NCBI RefSeq assembly: GCF_014843355.1
Contig: NZ_CP062137.1
Location: 2,356,001 to 2,420,000, forward strand
Reading direction: 5' to 3'
Length of the DNA stretch: 64,000 nt
From: Actinobacillus sp. GY-402
Lineage (GTDB): Bacteria; Pseudomonadota; Gammaproteobacteria; Enterobacterales; Pasteurellaceae
A program made the position numbers and the translations under genes. The notes below the pieces were generated by a model. That model worked only from the letters and a program-made list of their open reading frames with translations, had not been told where the DNA came from and made no database searches. Shown piece by piece: positions 8,326 to 18,317 of the stretch; the stretch's first letter is position 1, and each line of letters starts with the position of its first letter.

Positions 8326-10968
8326 CTAACCCGTGTTACGCATACCCGCGGCGATACCGGTAATGGTGATCATCAGCGCTTGTTCGATATCCGGATTCGG
8401 ATGTTCGGGATCCGCCCGCAGACGACGCAGCAATTCCACTTGCAATAGATTCAGCGGGTCGGTGTAGACGTTGCGCAGCGCGATGGATTCCGCCACCCAA
8501 GGCAAATCCGACATTAACTGATCGCCTTTACCGGAAAGCCGTAAGACGGTGGCGATATCTTCGTTTAACTGTTTACGCAGCGATTCGCCTAAATACCAAA
8601 GTTCTTTTTTCACTAAACGTTGGTCGTAATATTCGGACAGCCAGCTGTCGGTTTTGCTGAACACCATTTCCAGCATGCCGATGCGGGTATTGAAAAACGG
8701 CCAATGGCTGCACATTTCTTCAATTACCGCCGCTTTGCCGTTTTCCATCGCCTGACGGATGGAGGCGCCGGCGCCGAGCCAGGCGGGCAGCATCAGGCGG
8801 TTTTGCATCCAGGCGAAGATCCAGGGAATGGCCCGCAGGCTTTCCACGCCGCCATGAGGATTGCGTTTCGCCGGGCGGGAGCCTAAAGGCAGTTTGGCCA
8901 GCTCTTGTTCCGGCGTTGCACTGCGGAAGTAAGGCACAAAATCCTTATCGCCGCGCACCACATTGCGGTAGATTTCGCAAGAGGAAACGGCAAGTTCGTC
9001 CATCACCCGACACCAGCTGGCTTTCGGTTCCGGCGGCGGCAGAAGGTTGGCTTCAAGAACGGCGCTGGCGTAAAGATCCAGGCTTTCTGCGGCGATAGCC
9101 GGTAAACCCAGTTTGAAGCGGATCATTTCCCCTTGTTCGGTCACTCGTAAGCCGTTTTTCAGGGAACGGGGCGGTTGAGACAATAATGCGGCGTGGGCCG
9201 GTGCGCCGCCGCGTCCTACGGTGCCGCCGCGACCGTGGAAGAGGGTGAGTTCGATGCCGGTTTGTTCGCAAAGTTTGACTAAGGCGTCCTGCGCGCGGTA
9301 TTGCGCCCATGAAGCCGCCATCATGCCCGCATCTTTAGCGCTGTCGGAATAGCCGATCATGATCATTTGACGGTTGTTGATGACGCCGCGATACCAGCCG
9401 ACGTTAAACAGTTGCGTCATCACTTCTTCGGAGGCGTCCAGGTCGTCCAGGGTTTCAAATAGCGGAACCACCGGCAAATGATATGAAATGCCCGCTTCTT
9501 TCAGTAATAAATGCACCGCTAAAACATCGGAAGCGGTTCTTGCCATGGAAATAATATAGCAGGAAATAATGCCTTCCGGTTGTTCAGCAATCACTTTACA
9601 GGTGTCTAAAATTTCCCGGGTTTGTTCCGAAGGCGTCCAGTTATGGGGAATTAACGGGCGGCGAGAACTCAATTCGCGAATCAGGAAAGCCTGTTTGTCG
9701 TCTTCGGTCCATTGGCTGTAATCGCCCAAGCCGATGTAACGGGTAATTTCGCCGATGGCGTCGCTGTGGCGGGTGCTTTCCTGGCGGATATCCAGACACG
9801 ATAAGGTAACGCCGAAACAACGAACGCGACGTAACGTATCCAGCAATAATCCGTTGGCAATAATGCGCATACCGCAGGCGGTTAAGGATTGATAACAATC
9901 GAAAAGAGGTTGCCAGAGTTGTTGGTCTTCGCAGATGATTTCATCCTGTTTAAACGGCGGAATGCGACCCGCAAGCACGTCGTTGTAATAATCCAGGGTG
10001 TTTCTTAATTTGGTGCGCAGGCTTTTTACCACCACGCGGTAAGGTTCCAAGTGATCGCCGTATTTTTCCCGGAATTCCTCGGTACATGCGGTCATCGACA
10101 ACTCGTCGCAAAGCGCCTGAATATCGGTTAAAAACAAATCCGCCGCTTTCCAGCGAGCAAGTTGCAGCGTTTCCTGCGTAATTTTGGCGGTAACGAAGGG
10201 GTTGCCGTCGCGGTCGCCGCCCATCCAGGAAGAGAAGCGTACCGGGGTAAGATCCACCGGTAAGGCGTAATTTAAATGTTCGACCGTAGCATCGTTAAGT
10301 TTGCGGATAAAGGCGGGCAAGCCTTCCCATAAACTGTTTTCGATGACGGCAAAACCCCATTTGGCTTCTTCCAGAGGCGTCGGTCGATTGGTGCGGATTT
10401 CATTGGTATGCCAGGCTTCGGCGATAAGGCGAAGTAATTGATATTCAATATTTTTTTGTTCTTCAGTCGTTAAGTCGGTATGATCCAGTTGTGCCAGACA
10501 TTTGTTAATTTCAACCTGTTTATGCATTAATGAACGGCGGGTGACTTCCGTCGGATGAGCGGTGAGAACGAGTTCAATCAGCAATTTTTGCACGGTTTTT
10601 ATAATTTCGTCCTGAGAAATATGTTGCTCTTTCAAACGGGCAAACAACGCCGCCGTGGAACGTTCTGCGGAAACTTTATCTTCATGGGAGCGAGACATGG
10701 TTTGATATTGTTCCGCCACGTTGGTCAGATTCAGAAACTGGCTGAAGGCGCGGGCAACCGGAATGATATTGTCCGTCGAAATATTGGAAAGCGTGTCTAA
10801 TAATGCCGCCCGGGCCTTGTCGTCGCCGCTGCGGGAATTGCGCGATAATATGCGGATATTTTCAATCAGTCCGAGAATATTGTCACCCTGCGCCTCCTGA
10901 ATGGTTTCGCCCAAAAAGCGCCCCAGCATGTTGATGTTGTTACGCATCATCAAATATTCTTCTGTCAT
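8326..10968 (-). CDS. ppc: Phosphoenolpyruvate carboxylase
   Basis: Carboxylates PEP with bicarbonate to oxaloacetate, feeding aspartate and the reductive branch to fumarate and succinate. The 880-residue length matches the enterobacterial enzyme (883). Seen: [12 protein letters not shown] with catalytic His138, [37 protein letters not shown], the glycine-rich catalytic loop [12 protein letters not shown], and the C-terminal end [15 protein letters not shown], whose terminal glycine is part of the active and aspartate-inhibition sites. Start [11 protein letters not shown] aligns with E. coli MNEQYSALRSN and is preceded by GGAGGACTC. Single gene; unusual GGTAT half-sites lie just upstream. Confidence 0.97.
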   Translation of the reverse strand: MTEEYLMMRNNINMLGRFLGETIQEAQGDNILGLIENIRILSRNSRSGDDKARAALLDTLSNISTDNIIPVARAFSQFLNLTNVAEQYQTMSRSHEDKVSAERSTAALFARLKEQHISQDEIIKTVQKLLIELVLTAHPTEVTRRSLMHKQVEINKCLAQLDHTDLTTEEQKNIEYQLLRLIAEAWHTNEIRTNRPTPLEEAKWGFAVIENSLWEGLPAFIRKLNDATVEHLNYALPVDLTPVRFSSWMGGDRDGNPFVTAKITQETLQLARWKAADLFLTDIQALCDELSMTACTEEFREKYGDHLEPYRVVVKSLRTKLRNTLDYYNDVLAGRIPPFKQDEIICEDQQLWQPLFDCYQSLTACGMRIIANGLLLDTLRRVRCFGVTLSCLDIRQESTRHSDAIGEITRYIGLGDYSQWTEDDKQAFLIRELSSRRPLIPHNWTPSEQTREILDTCKVIAEQPEGIISCYIISMARTASDVLAVHLLLKEAGISYHLPVVPLFETLDDLDASEEVMTQLFNVGWYRGVINNRQMIMIGYSDSAKDAGMMAASWAQYRAQDALVKLCEQTGIELTLFHGRGGTVGRGGAPAHAALLSQPPRSLKNGLRVTEQGEMIRFKLGLPAIAAESLDLYASAVLEANLLPPPEPKASWCRVMDELAVSSCEIYRNVVRGDKDFVPYFRSATPEQELAKLPLGSRPAKRNPHGGVESLRAIPWIFAWMQNRLMLPAWLGAGASIRQAMENGKAAVIEEMCSHWPFFNTRIGMLEMVFSKTDSWLSEYYDQRLVKKELWYLGESLRKQLNEDIATVLRLSGKGDQLMSDLPWVAESIALRNVYTDPLNLLQVELLRRLRADPEHPNPDIEQALMITITGIAAGMRNTG

Positions 10969-10997
10969 AAGAGTCCTCCGAAAAATAAAAAATTTTT

Positions 10998-11031
10998 GAG
11001 GTATTTATACCTGCGATGGGGTAGGTATAAA
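10998..11031 (-). promoter_or_regulatory. Candidate operator of GGTAT half-sites upstream of ppc
   Basis: TTTATACCT (11004-11012) and AGGTATAAA (11023-11031) form a perfect 9-base inverted repeat. A third half-site, AGGTAT, lies at 10999-11004. They are 30-60 bases before the ppc ATG. This may be a regulator site or a leader hairpin; the binding factor is not recognised. The rest of the 10969-11295 gap is AT-rich with no gene. Confidence 0.4.
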
Positions 11032-11212
11032 CAAAAGTTATGTGAAGATCAAATGATATTTCCGATAAATGGGGAAAATTAAAAAATATGCTTTTAAATT
11101 AGTTGTTATTTAAAAATATAGGTGAATTTTTAGAGGAATTCTTAGCAAAAACGTGAAAGCCAAAACGGTAAATTAATTTGAAAATATTGTTTCCGGGGAT
11201 TGAAAAAACTAT

Positions 11213-11270
11213 AAAAAAATGACCCGCACTTTATCAAATGGGTTTGCCTCTTTGACTTTCGGTGCGGATC
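11213..11270 (-). terminator. USS-variant terminator after dcuB
   Basis: GACCCGCAC (11221-11229) pairs with GTGCGGATC (11262-11270) with one mismatch. Read on the minus strand, the stem ends in GTGCGGGTCATTTTTTT, a typical intrinsic terminator about 25 bases after the dcuB stop. Confidence 0.65.
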
Positions 11271-11295
11271 AACTTTTTGCTTGTTCCCGTTAATT

Positions 11296-12618
11296 TTAGA
11301 GGAACATGTTGGCAAATAACAAACCAAAGCAGATGCTGAAGAACATGCTGAGCAAGCCCGGAATCATAAAGCTGTGGTTGAAAATATATTTACCGATTCG
11401 AGTGGTTCCGGTGGTATCAAAGTCGATTGAGGCAATGATCGGACCATAGTTAGGAATGAAGAAGTAACCGTTTACCGCAACAAATACCCCGATAAGCACG
11501 GGCGCAGGAATGCCTAAACCGATACCGAGCGGGAACAGGGTGGCAACCGTAGCCCCTTGGCTGTTTACCAGCACGGATAACGCAAATAAAGCGAAAGCGA
11601 AGGCCCATGGTGCGGTATGTACTAATTCGGATACCATTTCTTTAACTTCGGTCATATGCGCTTGCATTAACGTATCGCCCAACCATGCGATACCGAAGAT
11701 GGCGATAACCGCGCGCATACCGGCGTGGAACACGGATCCTTTGGTGATTGCGGTGCCGTCCGGTTTACAGAAGAAGATGATAAGTGCGCCGATTGATAAC
11801 ATGACGATTTCAATGGTGTGCGCCATACCCATCGGTTTGCCGTCAAAGACCGGGCGTAATGACGGTATCGCACCCATTAACACAACCAGTAACGCGCCTA
11901 ATAAGAATAAAGAAACGGAGATTTTAGCGCTTGAAGTGATTTCAATTTCCTCAGGATTGCTGTCTGCGTGAATGGATTTTACGTATTCCGGATCTTGCAA
12001 ACGTTTTTGGTATTCCGGATCGTCTTTTAATTCTTTACCCATTTTATTCACAAAGATACAGGCCAGCCCCAGACCAAGAAGCGTTGCCGGAATGGTCACC
12101 GAAAGCACGTTACCCAACGTGATGCCTTGCGGTTCAAGGTAAGCGACGACCGCAACCACGGCGGCGGCAATCGGGCTGGCGACAATGGCGAATTGCGAAG
12201 CGATAACCGCCATAGAAAGCGGACGTTCGGGACGAATGCCGTTGTGGCGGCTGACTTCTGCGATAACCGGTAACACGGAATAAGCTACGTGACCGGTTCC
12301 CGCCAATACGGTGAATGTCCAGGTTACCGCCGGTGCCATAAAGGTAATGTATTTCGGATTACGGCGCAGAATGTTGGTTGCGATTCTGATCATATAATCT
12401 AAACCGCCGGCCGCCTGCATAGATGCCGCGGCAGCCACCACCGCCATAATCATAAACATTACGTCAATCGGCAAGCCGGCAGGTTTCAGCCCGAATCCGA
12501 AGGATAAGATAGCCAGCCCTAAGCCGCCGAATACACCCAAACCGATACCACCGACCCGTGCACCCACCAGGATACAGAGCAATACGATGGCAAATTGGAT
12601 TATAAACATTGCAGTCAT
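11296..12618 (-). CDS. dcuB: Anaerobic C4-dicarboxylate transporter, Dcu family
   Basis: Inner-membrane carrier for fumarate, malate, aspartate and succinate, exchanging succinate for fumarate or aspartate in anaerobic growth. The 440 residues and ~11 hydrophobic helices match DcuA/DcuB. Family blocks: [29 protein letters not shown]-like [81 protein letters not shown] and IRPERP are closer to DcuB, other parts to DcuA, so the A/B label is tentative. The start at 12618 follows GGAGAACAATT. It is divergent from aspA, the usual metabolic partner. Confidence 0.9.
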   Translation of the reverse strand: MTAMFIIQFAIVLLCILVGARVGGIGLGVFGGLGLAILSFGFGLKPAGLPIDVMFMIMAVVAAAASMQAAGGLDYMIRIATNILRRNPKYITFMAPAVTWTFTVLAGTGHVAYSVLPVIAEVSRHNGIRPERPLSMAVIASQFAIVASPIAAAVVAVVAYLEPQGITLGNVLSVTIPATLLGLGLACIFVNKMGKELKDDPEYQKRLQDPEYVKSIHADSNPEEIEITSSAKISVSLFLLGALLVVLMGAIPSLRPVFDGKPMGMAHTIEIVMLSIGALIIFFCKPDGTAITKGSVFHAGMRAVIAIFGIAWLGDTLMQAHMTEVKEMVSELVHTAPWAFAFALFALSVLVNSQGATVATLFPLGIGLGIPAPVLIGVFVAVNGYFFIPNYGPIIASIDFDTTGTTRIGKYIFNHSFMIPGLLSMFFSICFGLLFANMFL

Positions 12619-12679
12619 AATTGTTCTCCATAAAAGTAATAAAAAGTAAACCGCACTTTTTTAGTCTGAATATCAGTTT

Positions 12680-12696
12680 TGTTCATTTTGTGAACA
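12680..12696. promoter_or_regulatory. Palindrome in the dcuB-aspA divergent region
   Basis: TGTTCA-TTTTG-TGAACA, a perfect 6-base inverted repeat 62-78 bases before the dcuB start. A single USS lies at about 12651-12660. The palindrome could be an operator; no specific regulator is recognised. Confidence 0.35.
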
Positions 12697-12809
12697 GCTT
12701 TAAATCAGGGATCTAAAAATTTCCGATAATATACCGCTAAATAGTAAGGATTTAAACCTTAAAATTTTTAATAGCTCAAATAAATATTTGTACGATCAAA
12801 CACTTATTA

Positions 12810-12831
12810 AAATTTGATCCAGATCACATTT
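12810..12831 (+). promoter_or_regulatory. CRP site upstream of aspA
   Basis: AAATTTGATCCAGATCACATTT matches the 22-base CRP consensus except for the left core (TTTGA instead of TGTGA). It is about 80 bases before the aspA ATG and suggests cAMP-CRP activation of aspA, as in other gammaproteobacteria. No FNR box of TTGAT-N4-ATCAA form was seen nearby. Confidence 0.7.
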
Positions 12832-12901
12832 TTGCGGAATAAAAGCCGTTATGATTTATCGCGTCAACAATCTGACCTAACGCAAAAATTGAGGATTAAT
12901 T

Positions 12902-14329
12902 ATGAAAAACGTACGTGTTGAAGTGGATTTATTGGGTGAACGCGAAGTATCAAATGACGTATATTGGGGGATTCACACCTTAAGAGCGGTGGAAAATTTT
13001 AACATTTCCGATCATTGCATCTCCGACGTGCCTGAATTCGTGCGCGGAATGGTCATGGTGAAAAAAGCCACCGCACTGGCGAACGGCGAATTGGGCGCCA
13101 TTCCGAAAAAAGTCTCCAAAGCTATTGTACAGGCTTGCGATGAAATCCTGGTAAACGGACGTTGTATGGATCAATTCCCGTCCGATGTTTACCAGGGCGG
13201 CGCCGGTACATCCGTGAATATGAATACCAACGAAGTGGTGGCAAATTTAGCCTTAGAAATTCTAGGTCATCAAAAAGGCGAATATAACATTGTCAATCCG
13301 ATGGATCACGTGAACGCCAGCCAATCTACCAACGACGCTTACCCGACCGGTTTCCGCATTGCAGTGTATAACAGTATTATGAAACTGGTTGAAAAAATTG
13401 AGTATTTACAACAAGGTTTTGACAATAAAGCGACGGAATTCGCCAATGTACTGAAAATGGGTCGTACTCAGCTGCAAGACGCCGTGCCGATGACTGTCGG
13501 ACAGGAATTCAAAGCTTTCGCGATTTTACTTGAAGAAGAAGTGAAAAATCTGAAACGTACGGCGGAATTATTGCTTGAAGTGAATTTAGGGGCGACGGCA
13601 ATCGGTACCGGTCTGAATACGCCGGAAGGTTATCGCGAATTGGCGGTGAAATATTTGTCCGAAGTCACCGGGTTGCCTTGCGTCAGTTCCGAAAACCTGA
13701 TTGAAGCCACTTCCGACTGCGGTTCTTATGTAATGGTGCACGGTGCGCTGAAACGAAGTGCGGTCAAAATTTCGAAAGTTTGTAACGACTTACGTTTGCT
13801 TTCGTCCGGTCCGCGTGCGGGACTGAATGAAATTAATCTGCCTGAATTGCAAGCGGGTTCTTCCATTATGCCGGCTAAAGTAAATCCGGTGGTGCCTGAA
13901 GTGGTCAATCAAGTGTGCTTCAAAGTGATCGGTAACGACACTACCGTCACCTTCGCGGCGGAAGCCGGTCAGCTACAATTAAACGTTATGGAACCGGTAA
14001 TCGGCCAAGCTATGTTCGAATCTATCGAGATTCTTGCCAACGCTTGCGTGAACTTGCGCGATAAATGTATCGACGGCATCACGGTAAACAAAGAAATCTG
14101 TGAAAATTACGTGTTTAACTCTATCGGTATCGTGACTTATCTGAATCCGTTTATCGGTCACCATAACGGGGATATCGTGGGTAAAATCTGTGCTCAAACC
14201 GGTCGCAGCGTACGCGATGTGGTATTGGAAAAAGGCTTACTGACCGAAGCGCAGCTAGACGATATTTTATCCGTTGAAAATCTGATGAAACCGACTTACA
14301 AAGCCGCGCGTTTTACCGATGAAGACTAA
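12902..14329 (+). CDS. aspA: Aspartate ammonia-lyase (aspartase)
   Basis: Reversibly deaminates aspartate to fumarate and ammonia in the cytoplasm, feeding fumarate respiration. The 475-residue protein belongs to the fumarase/aspartase superfamily: [44 protein letters not shown] and the signature loop [11 protein letters not shown] (~319-329) that carries the catalytic serine. The [10 protein letters not shown] and NVMEPVIG versions favour aspartase over fumarase. Start [14 protein letters not shown] follows TGAGGATTAATT. It is 35 bases upstream of ansB, so asparagine to aspartate to fumarate forms one expression unit. A USS at 13756-13766 lies in the coding region and encodes RSAVK. Confidence 0.95.
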   Translation: MKNVRVEVDLLGEREVSNDVYWGIHTLRAVENFNISDHCISDVPEFVRGMVMVKKATALANGELGAIPKKVSKAIVQACDEILVNGRCMDQFPSDVYQGGAGTSVNMNTNEVVANLALEILGHQKGEYNIVNPMDHVNASQSTNDAYPTGFRIAVYNSIMKLVEKIEYLQQGFDNKATEFANVLKMGRTQLQDAVPMTVGQEFKAFAILLEEEVKNLKRTAELLLEVNLGATAIGTGLNTPEGYRELAVKYLSEVTGLPCVSSENLIEATSDCGSYVMVHGALKRSAVKISKVCNDLRLLSSGPRAGLNEINLPELQAGSSIMPAKVNPVVPEVVNQVCFKVIGNDTTVTFAAEAGQLQLNVMEPVIGQAMFESIEILANACVNLRDKCIDGITVNKEICENYVFNSIGIVTYLNPFIGHHNGDIVGKICAQTGRSVRDVVLEKGLLTEAQLDDILSVENLMKPTYKAARFTDED

Positions 14330-14364
14330 TTCGCAGTGAAAACTCATTCACAGGAAAAATAGTT

Positions 14365-15414
14365 ATGCAATTGAAAAAATTAACGTTAGCGACCTTATTG
14401 GCATTATCGGCATTTTCCGCTTCTGCCGCGGAGTTGCCTAATCTGACGGTGCTCGCCACCGGCGGCACTATCGCCGGCAGCGGTGAAAGCGAAGTGAGTT
14501 CCGCCTATCAAGCCGGGCAGTTGAATATCGATACCTTATTGAACGCGGTACCGGAAATTAAAACGCTGGCAAATGTAAAAGGCGAACAGGTAGTGAAAAT
14601 CGGTTCGCAGGACATGACCGATGACGTTTGGTTGAAACTGGCGCGTACCATTAACAGCCAATGTGGCTCGACGGACGGTTTTGTGGTGACGCACGGTACG
14701 GATACCATGGAAGAAACCGCTTATTTCCTCGATATGACGGTGAAATGCGAAAAGCCGGTGGTGATGGTGGGGGCAATGCGCCCGGCAACCGAAAAGAGTG
14801 CGGACGGTCCGTTGAATCTTTATAACGCGGTTGTCGTTGCGAAAGATAAAAAATCCGCAGGACGCGGTGTGTTGGTGGCGATGAACGACGAAGTACTCGG
14901 CGCCCGCGATGTGACCAAAACCAGCACGACGGCGGTACAGACTTTCCATTCGCCGAATTTCGGTACTTTAGGCTATGTACATAACAGCAAAGTGGATTAC
15001 GAACGTTCGCCTGAAAGCAAACATACCATTGATACGCCGTTTAATGTGGATAATCTGGAAAAATTGCCGAAAGTGGGCATTATTTACGCTTATTCCAATA
15101 TGCCGGTGGAACCGTTGAAAGCCTTGCTTGATGCGGGTTACGAAGGCATTGTGGTAGCCGGTGTGGGTAACGGCAATATGAATAAAGCGAATCTGGATCT
15201 GTTGGCGGAAGCGGCTAAAAAAGGCGTGACGGTGGTACGTTCGTCCCGCGTACCGACGGGTTATACCACTCGCGATGCCGAAGTTGACGACAGCCAGTAC
15301 GGCTTTATCGCTTCCGGTACGTTGAATCCGCAAAAAGCGCGCGTATTGTTGCAGTTAGCCTTAACCAAAACCAAAGATGTGGCGAAAATCCAGCAATATT
15401 TTGAGGATTTTTAA
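14365..15414 (+). CDS. ansB: Periplasmic L-asparaginase II
   Basis: Hydrolyses asparagine to aspartate and ammonia in the periplasm. The 349-residue precursor starts with a clear signal peptide (MQLKKLTLATLLALSAFSASAA, cleaved near residue 22). The first catalytic threonine is Thr35 in LATGGTIAG. The second triad lies in DGFVVTHGTDTMEETAYF. VMVGAMRPAT and SSRVPTGYTT are further family blocks, and two cysteines (SQCGS and VKCEK) can form the disulphide of type II enzymes. SD: CACAGGAAAAATAGTT before ATG. It probably shares a transcript with aspA, with a terminator following. Confidence 0.95.
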   Translation: MQLKKLTLATLLALSAFSASAAELPNLTVLATGGTIAGSGESEVSSAYQAGQLNIDTLLNAVPEIKTLANVKGEQVVKIGSQDMTDDVWLKLARTINSQCGSTDGFVVTHGTDTMEETAYFLDMTVKCEKPVVMVGAMRPATEKSADGPLNLYNAVVVAKDKKSAGRGVLVAMNDEVLGARDVTKTSTTAVQTFHSPNFGTLGYVHNSKVDYERSPESKHTIDTPFNVDNLEKLPKVGIIYAYSNMPVEPLKALLDAGYEGIVVAGVGNGNMNKANLDLLAEAAKKGVTVVRSSRVPTGYTTRDAEVDDSQYGFIASGTLNPQKARVLLQLALTKTKDVAKIQQYFEDF

Positions 15415-15526
15415 ATTTGTCGAAAAAGCATTGCGTTTTTATTCGCTGCTCTTAGAAGGATTGCTTCCGACCATTGGCAAAGTTAACGTTTAAAAAAACG
15501 ATGCGTTTTTTGACCGCACTTGAATC

Positions 15527-15563
15527 AAAAACACCCGACAATTACAATGTCGGGTGTTTTTTT
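15527..15563 (+). terminator. Intrinsic terminator after ansB, at the start of the next gene's leader
   Basis: AACACCCGACA / TGTCGGGTGTT perfect stem with a seven-base loop and seven Ts. It ends only three bases before the AGGA ribosome binding site of the downstream phosphatase gene. A lone USS (about 15511-15521) sits just before it. Confidence 0.85.
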
Positions 15564-15575
15564 ATAGGAATGGTT

Positions 15576-16049
15576 ATGAAGAAAATTAAAATTCTGTTTG
15601 TCTGTCTGGGCAATATTTGCCGTTCGCCCATGGCGGAATTTATGATGCGGCACAAAGTGGAAAAAGCGGGCTTGAGCGATGTTATCGAAACGGACAGTGC
15701 GGGCACTTCCGGCTGGCATGACGGTAGCGATATGCATTGCGGCACGGCGGATATGCTGGATTTGCATAAAATAGACAGCGCCGGTTTTGTAAGTCGCAAA
15801 GTAAAATTGGCGGATCGCAATAATTTCGACTATATCGTGGCGATGGATCACCAGAATCTGCGGGATTTGCAAACGCTGTTCAGCGGAAAATCCGATAAAT
15901 TATTCGGCATTGCCGAGTTAGTGCCCGATCTGCAATACGACCATATTCCCGATCCTTGGTATACCCATAATTTTCAGGAAACCTATCAGTTGCTGGATGT
16001 TTGTTGCGATGCCTTGCTGGAAAAAATCCGGCGTGAGCATAAACTTTAA
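15576..16049 (+). CDS. Low-molecular-weight protein-tyrosine phosphatase
   Basis: Cytoplasmic phosphatase of the arsenate reductase-like LMW-PTP family, removing phosphate from tyrosine residues or small phosphate compounds. The 157-residue protein has the C-x5-R loop VCLGNICRSPMAE (Cys10, Arg16) and the late general-acid loop HIPDPWY. TDSAGTSGWHDGSDMH is also typical. Two ATGs (15570 and 15576) are possible; AGGA at 15566-15569 is well spaced only for 15576. A longer open frame upstream runs through the terminator and is not used. No tyrosine kinase or exopolysaccharide gene is adjacent, so its target is unknown. Confidence 0.92.
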   Translation: MKKIKILFVCLGNICRSPMAEFMMRHKVEKAGLSDVIETDSAGTSGWHDGSDMHCGTADMLDLHKIDSAGFVSRKVKLADRNNFDYIVAMDHQNLRDLQTLFSGKSDKLFGIAELVPDLQYDHIPDPWYTHNFQETYQLLDVCCDALLEKIRREHKL

Positions 16050-16156
16050 AAATGCCGGGCGGATCACATTTTTTATAATGAAAATCGGGTAACATAAAAA
16101 CCTATCCTAGAGATATTCTCTTTTCTTCTTTGACTTATCAGACAGGAGTACAGCTT

Positions 16157-16369
16157 ATGTTTCCGGAATTCCGCGATTTGATTACCAAATTAAAAACCGA
16201 AGATGCGCATTTTGCCCGTCTGTTTGAAAAGCACAACGAGCTTGATCACAAAATCAAAAATATTGAAGATCATATTGAAATAGGTACGCCGAGCGAAGTG
16301 GAAATGCTCAAAAAGGAAAAACTGAAACTGAAAGACGCCATGTATGCCATTTTGAAAAGAGCCGCATAA
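16157..16369 (+). CDS. YdcH-family (DUF465) small coiled-coil protein
   Basis: Small cytoplasmic protein of 70 residues, unknown function, like E. coli YdcH: starts MFPEFRDLITKLKTE, then FARLFEKHNELDHKI and ends in a highly charged helix EVEMLKKEKLKLKDAMYAIL. The whole chain is predicted helical with heptad-like hydrophobics. Start set by AGGAG eight bases before ATG at 16157. Monocistronic-looking, between the phosphatase and trmL. Confidence 0.88.
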   Translation: MFPEFRDLITKLKTEDAHFARLFEKHNELDHKIKNIEDHIEIGTPSEVEMLKKEKLKLKDAMYAILKRAA

Positions 16370-16441
16370 ATACGGTCGAAAGGTTGCATTCGGGGGCGTA
16401 TAAGCTAGAATGAGCGAACTTTATTCAAACAGGTTGTTTTT

Positions 16442-16945
16442 ATGTTAGATATTGTTTTATACGAACCCGAAATTCCGCAAAATACCGGCAATATTATCCG
16501 CTTGTGCGCCAACACCGGTTTTCGCCTACATTTAATCGAACCTCTCGGTTTTACCTGGGATGACAAGCGTTTGCGTCGTTCCGGGTTGGATTACCATGAA
16601 TTTGCCGAAATCAAACGGCATAAAACATTCGAACAGTTTTTAGCCGACGAAAAACCGAAACGTTTATTTGCTCTGACGACCAAAGGTGGGCCGGCTCATA
16701 GTGAAGTGCGGTTCGAATTGGGTGACTTTTTGATGTTTGGCCCCGAAACCCGCGGTATTCCGATGTCAATTTTAGACAATATGCCGATGGAACGAAAAAT
16801 CCGCATTCCTATGACGGCAAACAGCCGTAGTATGAATCTGTCCAATTCCGTTGCGGTTACGATATACGAAGCCTGGCGTCAACTCGGTTTTCAGGGCGCC
16901 GTGAATTTAAATTTTCAACAACCCAGCGGCAAAATCGACCCTTAA
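16442..16945 (+). CDS. trmL: tRNA (cytidine/uridine-2'-O-)-methyltransferase TrmL
   Basis: SAM-dependent SPOUT methyltransferase that 2'-O-methylates the wobble base 34 of tRNA-Leu isoacceptors. The 167 residues follow E. coli TrmL/YibK closely: [51 protein letters not shown], the knot motifs [11 protein letters not shown] and [20 protein letters not shown], then YEAWRQLGF. The C-terminus is some ten residues longer than in E. coli. SD AGG is about 9 bases before ATG. A USS near 16704 is in the coding region. The stop codon lies inside an inverted repeat. Confidence 0.95.
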   Translation: MLDIVLYEPEIPQNTGNIIRLCANTGFRLHLIEPLGFTWDDKRLRRSGLDYHEFAEIKRHKTFEQFLADEKPKRLFALTTKGGPAHSEVRFELGDFLMFGPETRGIPMSILDNMPMERKIRIPMTANSRSMNLSNSVAVTIYEAWRQLGFQGAVNLNFQQPSGKIDP

Positions 16946-16968
16946 GCAAGAATGAAGCGGTCGATTTT
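16931..16968. terminator. Inverted repeat overlapping the trmL stop
   Basis: AAAATCGACC (16931-16940) and GGTCGATTTT (16959-16968) are perfectly complementary with an 18-base loop. They lie between convergent genes, so termination in one or both directions is likely although the T run is short. Confidence 0.5.
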
Positions 16969-17075
16969 GTCTACTATGTCAAAATGTCCGGTGAACTGGC
17001 GATTTTCCCCCGAGACTTCGTTTTTCATCGATTGAGTTTAAGTTTCAGCGATTAGATCGACCGAATGAGACATTA

Positions 17076-18317
17076 TTAATCCGCTTTAACGCTCAGAATA
17101 TCAATTAATAACGAATGATTGCCGAATCCGCCCGATTTCGTCATAACATTGAGACCTTTATAAGGCCCGTTCGTGACGGTACATAGCGGCACCCCGGGAA
17201 CAATCGCATATGAAACTTTCATTTCGGAAATATTCATTTTATCTAGTAATGTTGCGGCGCCGTCACCTCCAAATAAAATAAGCGAATCAAATTTTTCGGT
17301 ATTTAATGCGTGCAATCCCAAATTTGCCAGATATTCTGCTATTTTTCGCGCAATTTCGTTAATAGAACCGTCGATGTTGTTAACGACTTTAGCCGGATTC
17401 GCACGAATAATGACATTTTCGCGGCTGGAATGAATTAATGCGTTAAACTGTTGCAGCAAGGCTTCACTGGATATTTGGTGGTTAATCAGTTGTGACGGCG
17501 ACGGATTAAACACAACGGATTTACCGCCGATACCGGAAATATATTGATCCACCTGGTTTTGGCTCGTTTCATGAATGGATGTGACCAAGATTAACGACCG
17601 ACCTAAATTGATTTTTGTTTTTTCCGCTAATTTATGCCCGGATAATTTCAGTTTTTGCGCAAGACCGGCGGAACCGACGGGGATAATTCCGTTTCCTAAC
17701 CGGTTAATCGCCTTGGCGATGGTTGTCAGATCTTCTTCCGTTTTTGCGTCGATCACAATTTGTTTGTGCGTAATCGAGAGAATTTTTTCAATAAGTTCGT
17801 TTTCCGGCGTACAGGCAAGACAAATCGCTTCGGGTAATAGATCCTGCATCGATGAAGATTTGACCGGGCATATGGCATCTTTCCCTGATGCCGTTTCGTT
17901 TACCGGCGTACCATTAACATATAGATGTCCGTTTTCGATGGTTCTTCCCATTGTCGGATAGGCCGGACATATTACGGCTTTGGTATCCGGGTATAAGGTT
18001 TCCCAAGCGGCTAAAGCCCCTTTAATTTGATAATTTACGGAGCCCCGCATAGTGGAATCGATTTTAAGGTAAAGTTGATTCATTCCTTTTTCGATTCCCT
18101 TCAAAATTGCCATTTTAGTTTTATTTTCGGCTGCCGTACCGATGGGTCTTGAGTCTGTGGACACGGAAAATATTTCGGCGCAGGAAACATCCGTCGATTC
18201 GAGAGAACGCACATTGGTTTCCAATAGCGTATTAAATCCTGCCTCGGCGAACATTACGCCCGTATCGTTAGCACCGGTTAAATCATCGGCAACCACAAGC
18301 AGTTTGTCATTTTTCAT
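17076..18317 (-). CDS. Four-carbon acid sugar kinase (DUF1537 family)
   Basis: ATP-dependent kinase of the OtnK/DtnK family, which phosphorylates four-carbon sugar acids such as D-threonate, D-erythronate or 3-oxo-tetronate. The 413 residues include the N-terminal VVADDLTGANDTG substrate motif, LYLKIDSTMRGSV, ICPAYPTMGRT, and the C-terminal nucleotide domain with LFGGDGAATLLDKM, VPGVPLC and TKSGGFG. ATG at 18317 is chosen because GAGGGAAATGGAT gives good SD spacing; ATGs at 18323 and 18332 sit on or before the SD. It overlaps the end of the upstream kdgT-like gene by 11 bases, so translation is coupled. The usual partners (PdxA2, OtnC/OtnI) are absent here, so the exact substrate is open. Confidence 0.85.
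   Translation of the reverse strand: MKNDKLLVVADDLTGANDTGVMFAEAGFNTLLETNVRSLESTDVSCAEIFSVSTDSRPIGTAAENKTKMAILKGIEKGMNQLYLKIDSTMRGSVNYQIKGALAAWETLYPDTKAVICPAYPTMGRTIENGHLYVNGTPVNETASGKDAICPVKSSSMQDLLPEAICLACTPENELIEKILSITHKQIVIDAKTEEDLTTIAKAINRLGNGIIPVGSAGLAQKLKLSGHKLAEKTKINLGRSLILVTSIHETSQNQVDQYISGIGGKSVVFNPSPSQLINHQISSEALLQQFNALIHSSRENVIIRANPAKVVNNIDGSINEIARKIAEYLANLGLHALNTEKFDSLILFGGDGAATLLDKMNISEMKVSYAIVPGVPLCTVTNGPYKGLNVMTKSGGFGNHSLLIDILSVKAD

Noticed and set aside
12781-12806. FNR-like sequence TTTGTACGATCAAA upstream of aspA
   Set aside because: The left half does not fit TTGAT when the four-base spacing is enforced.
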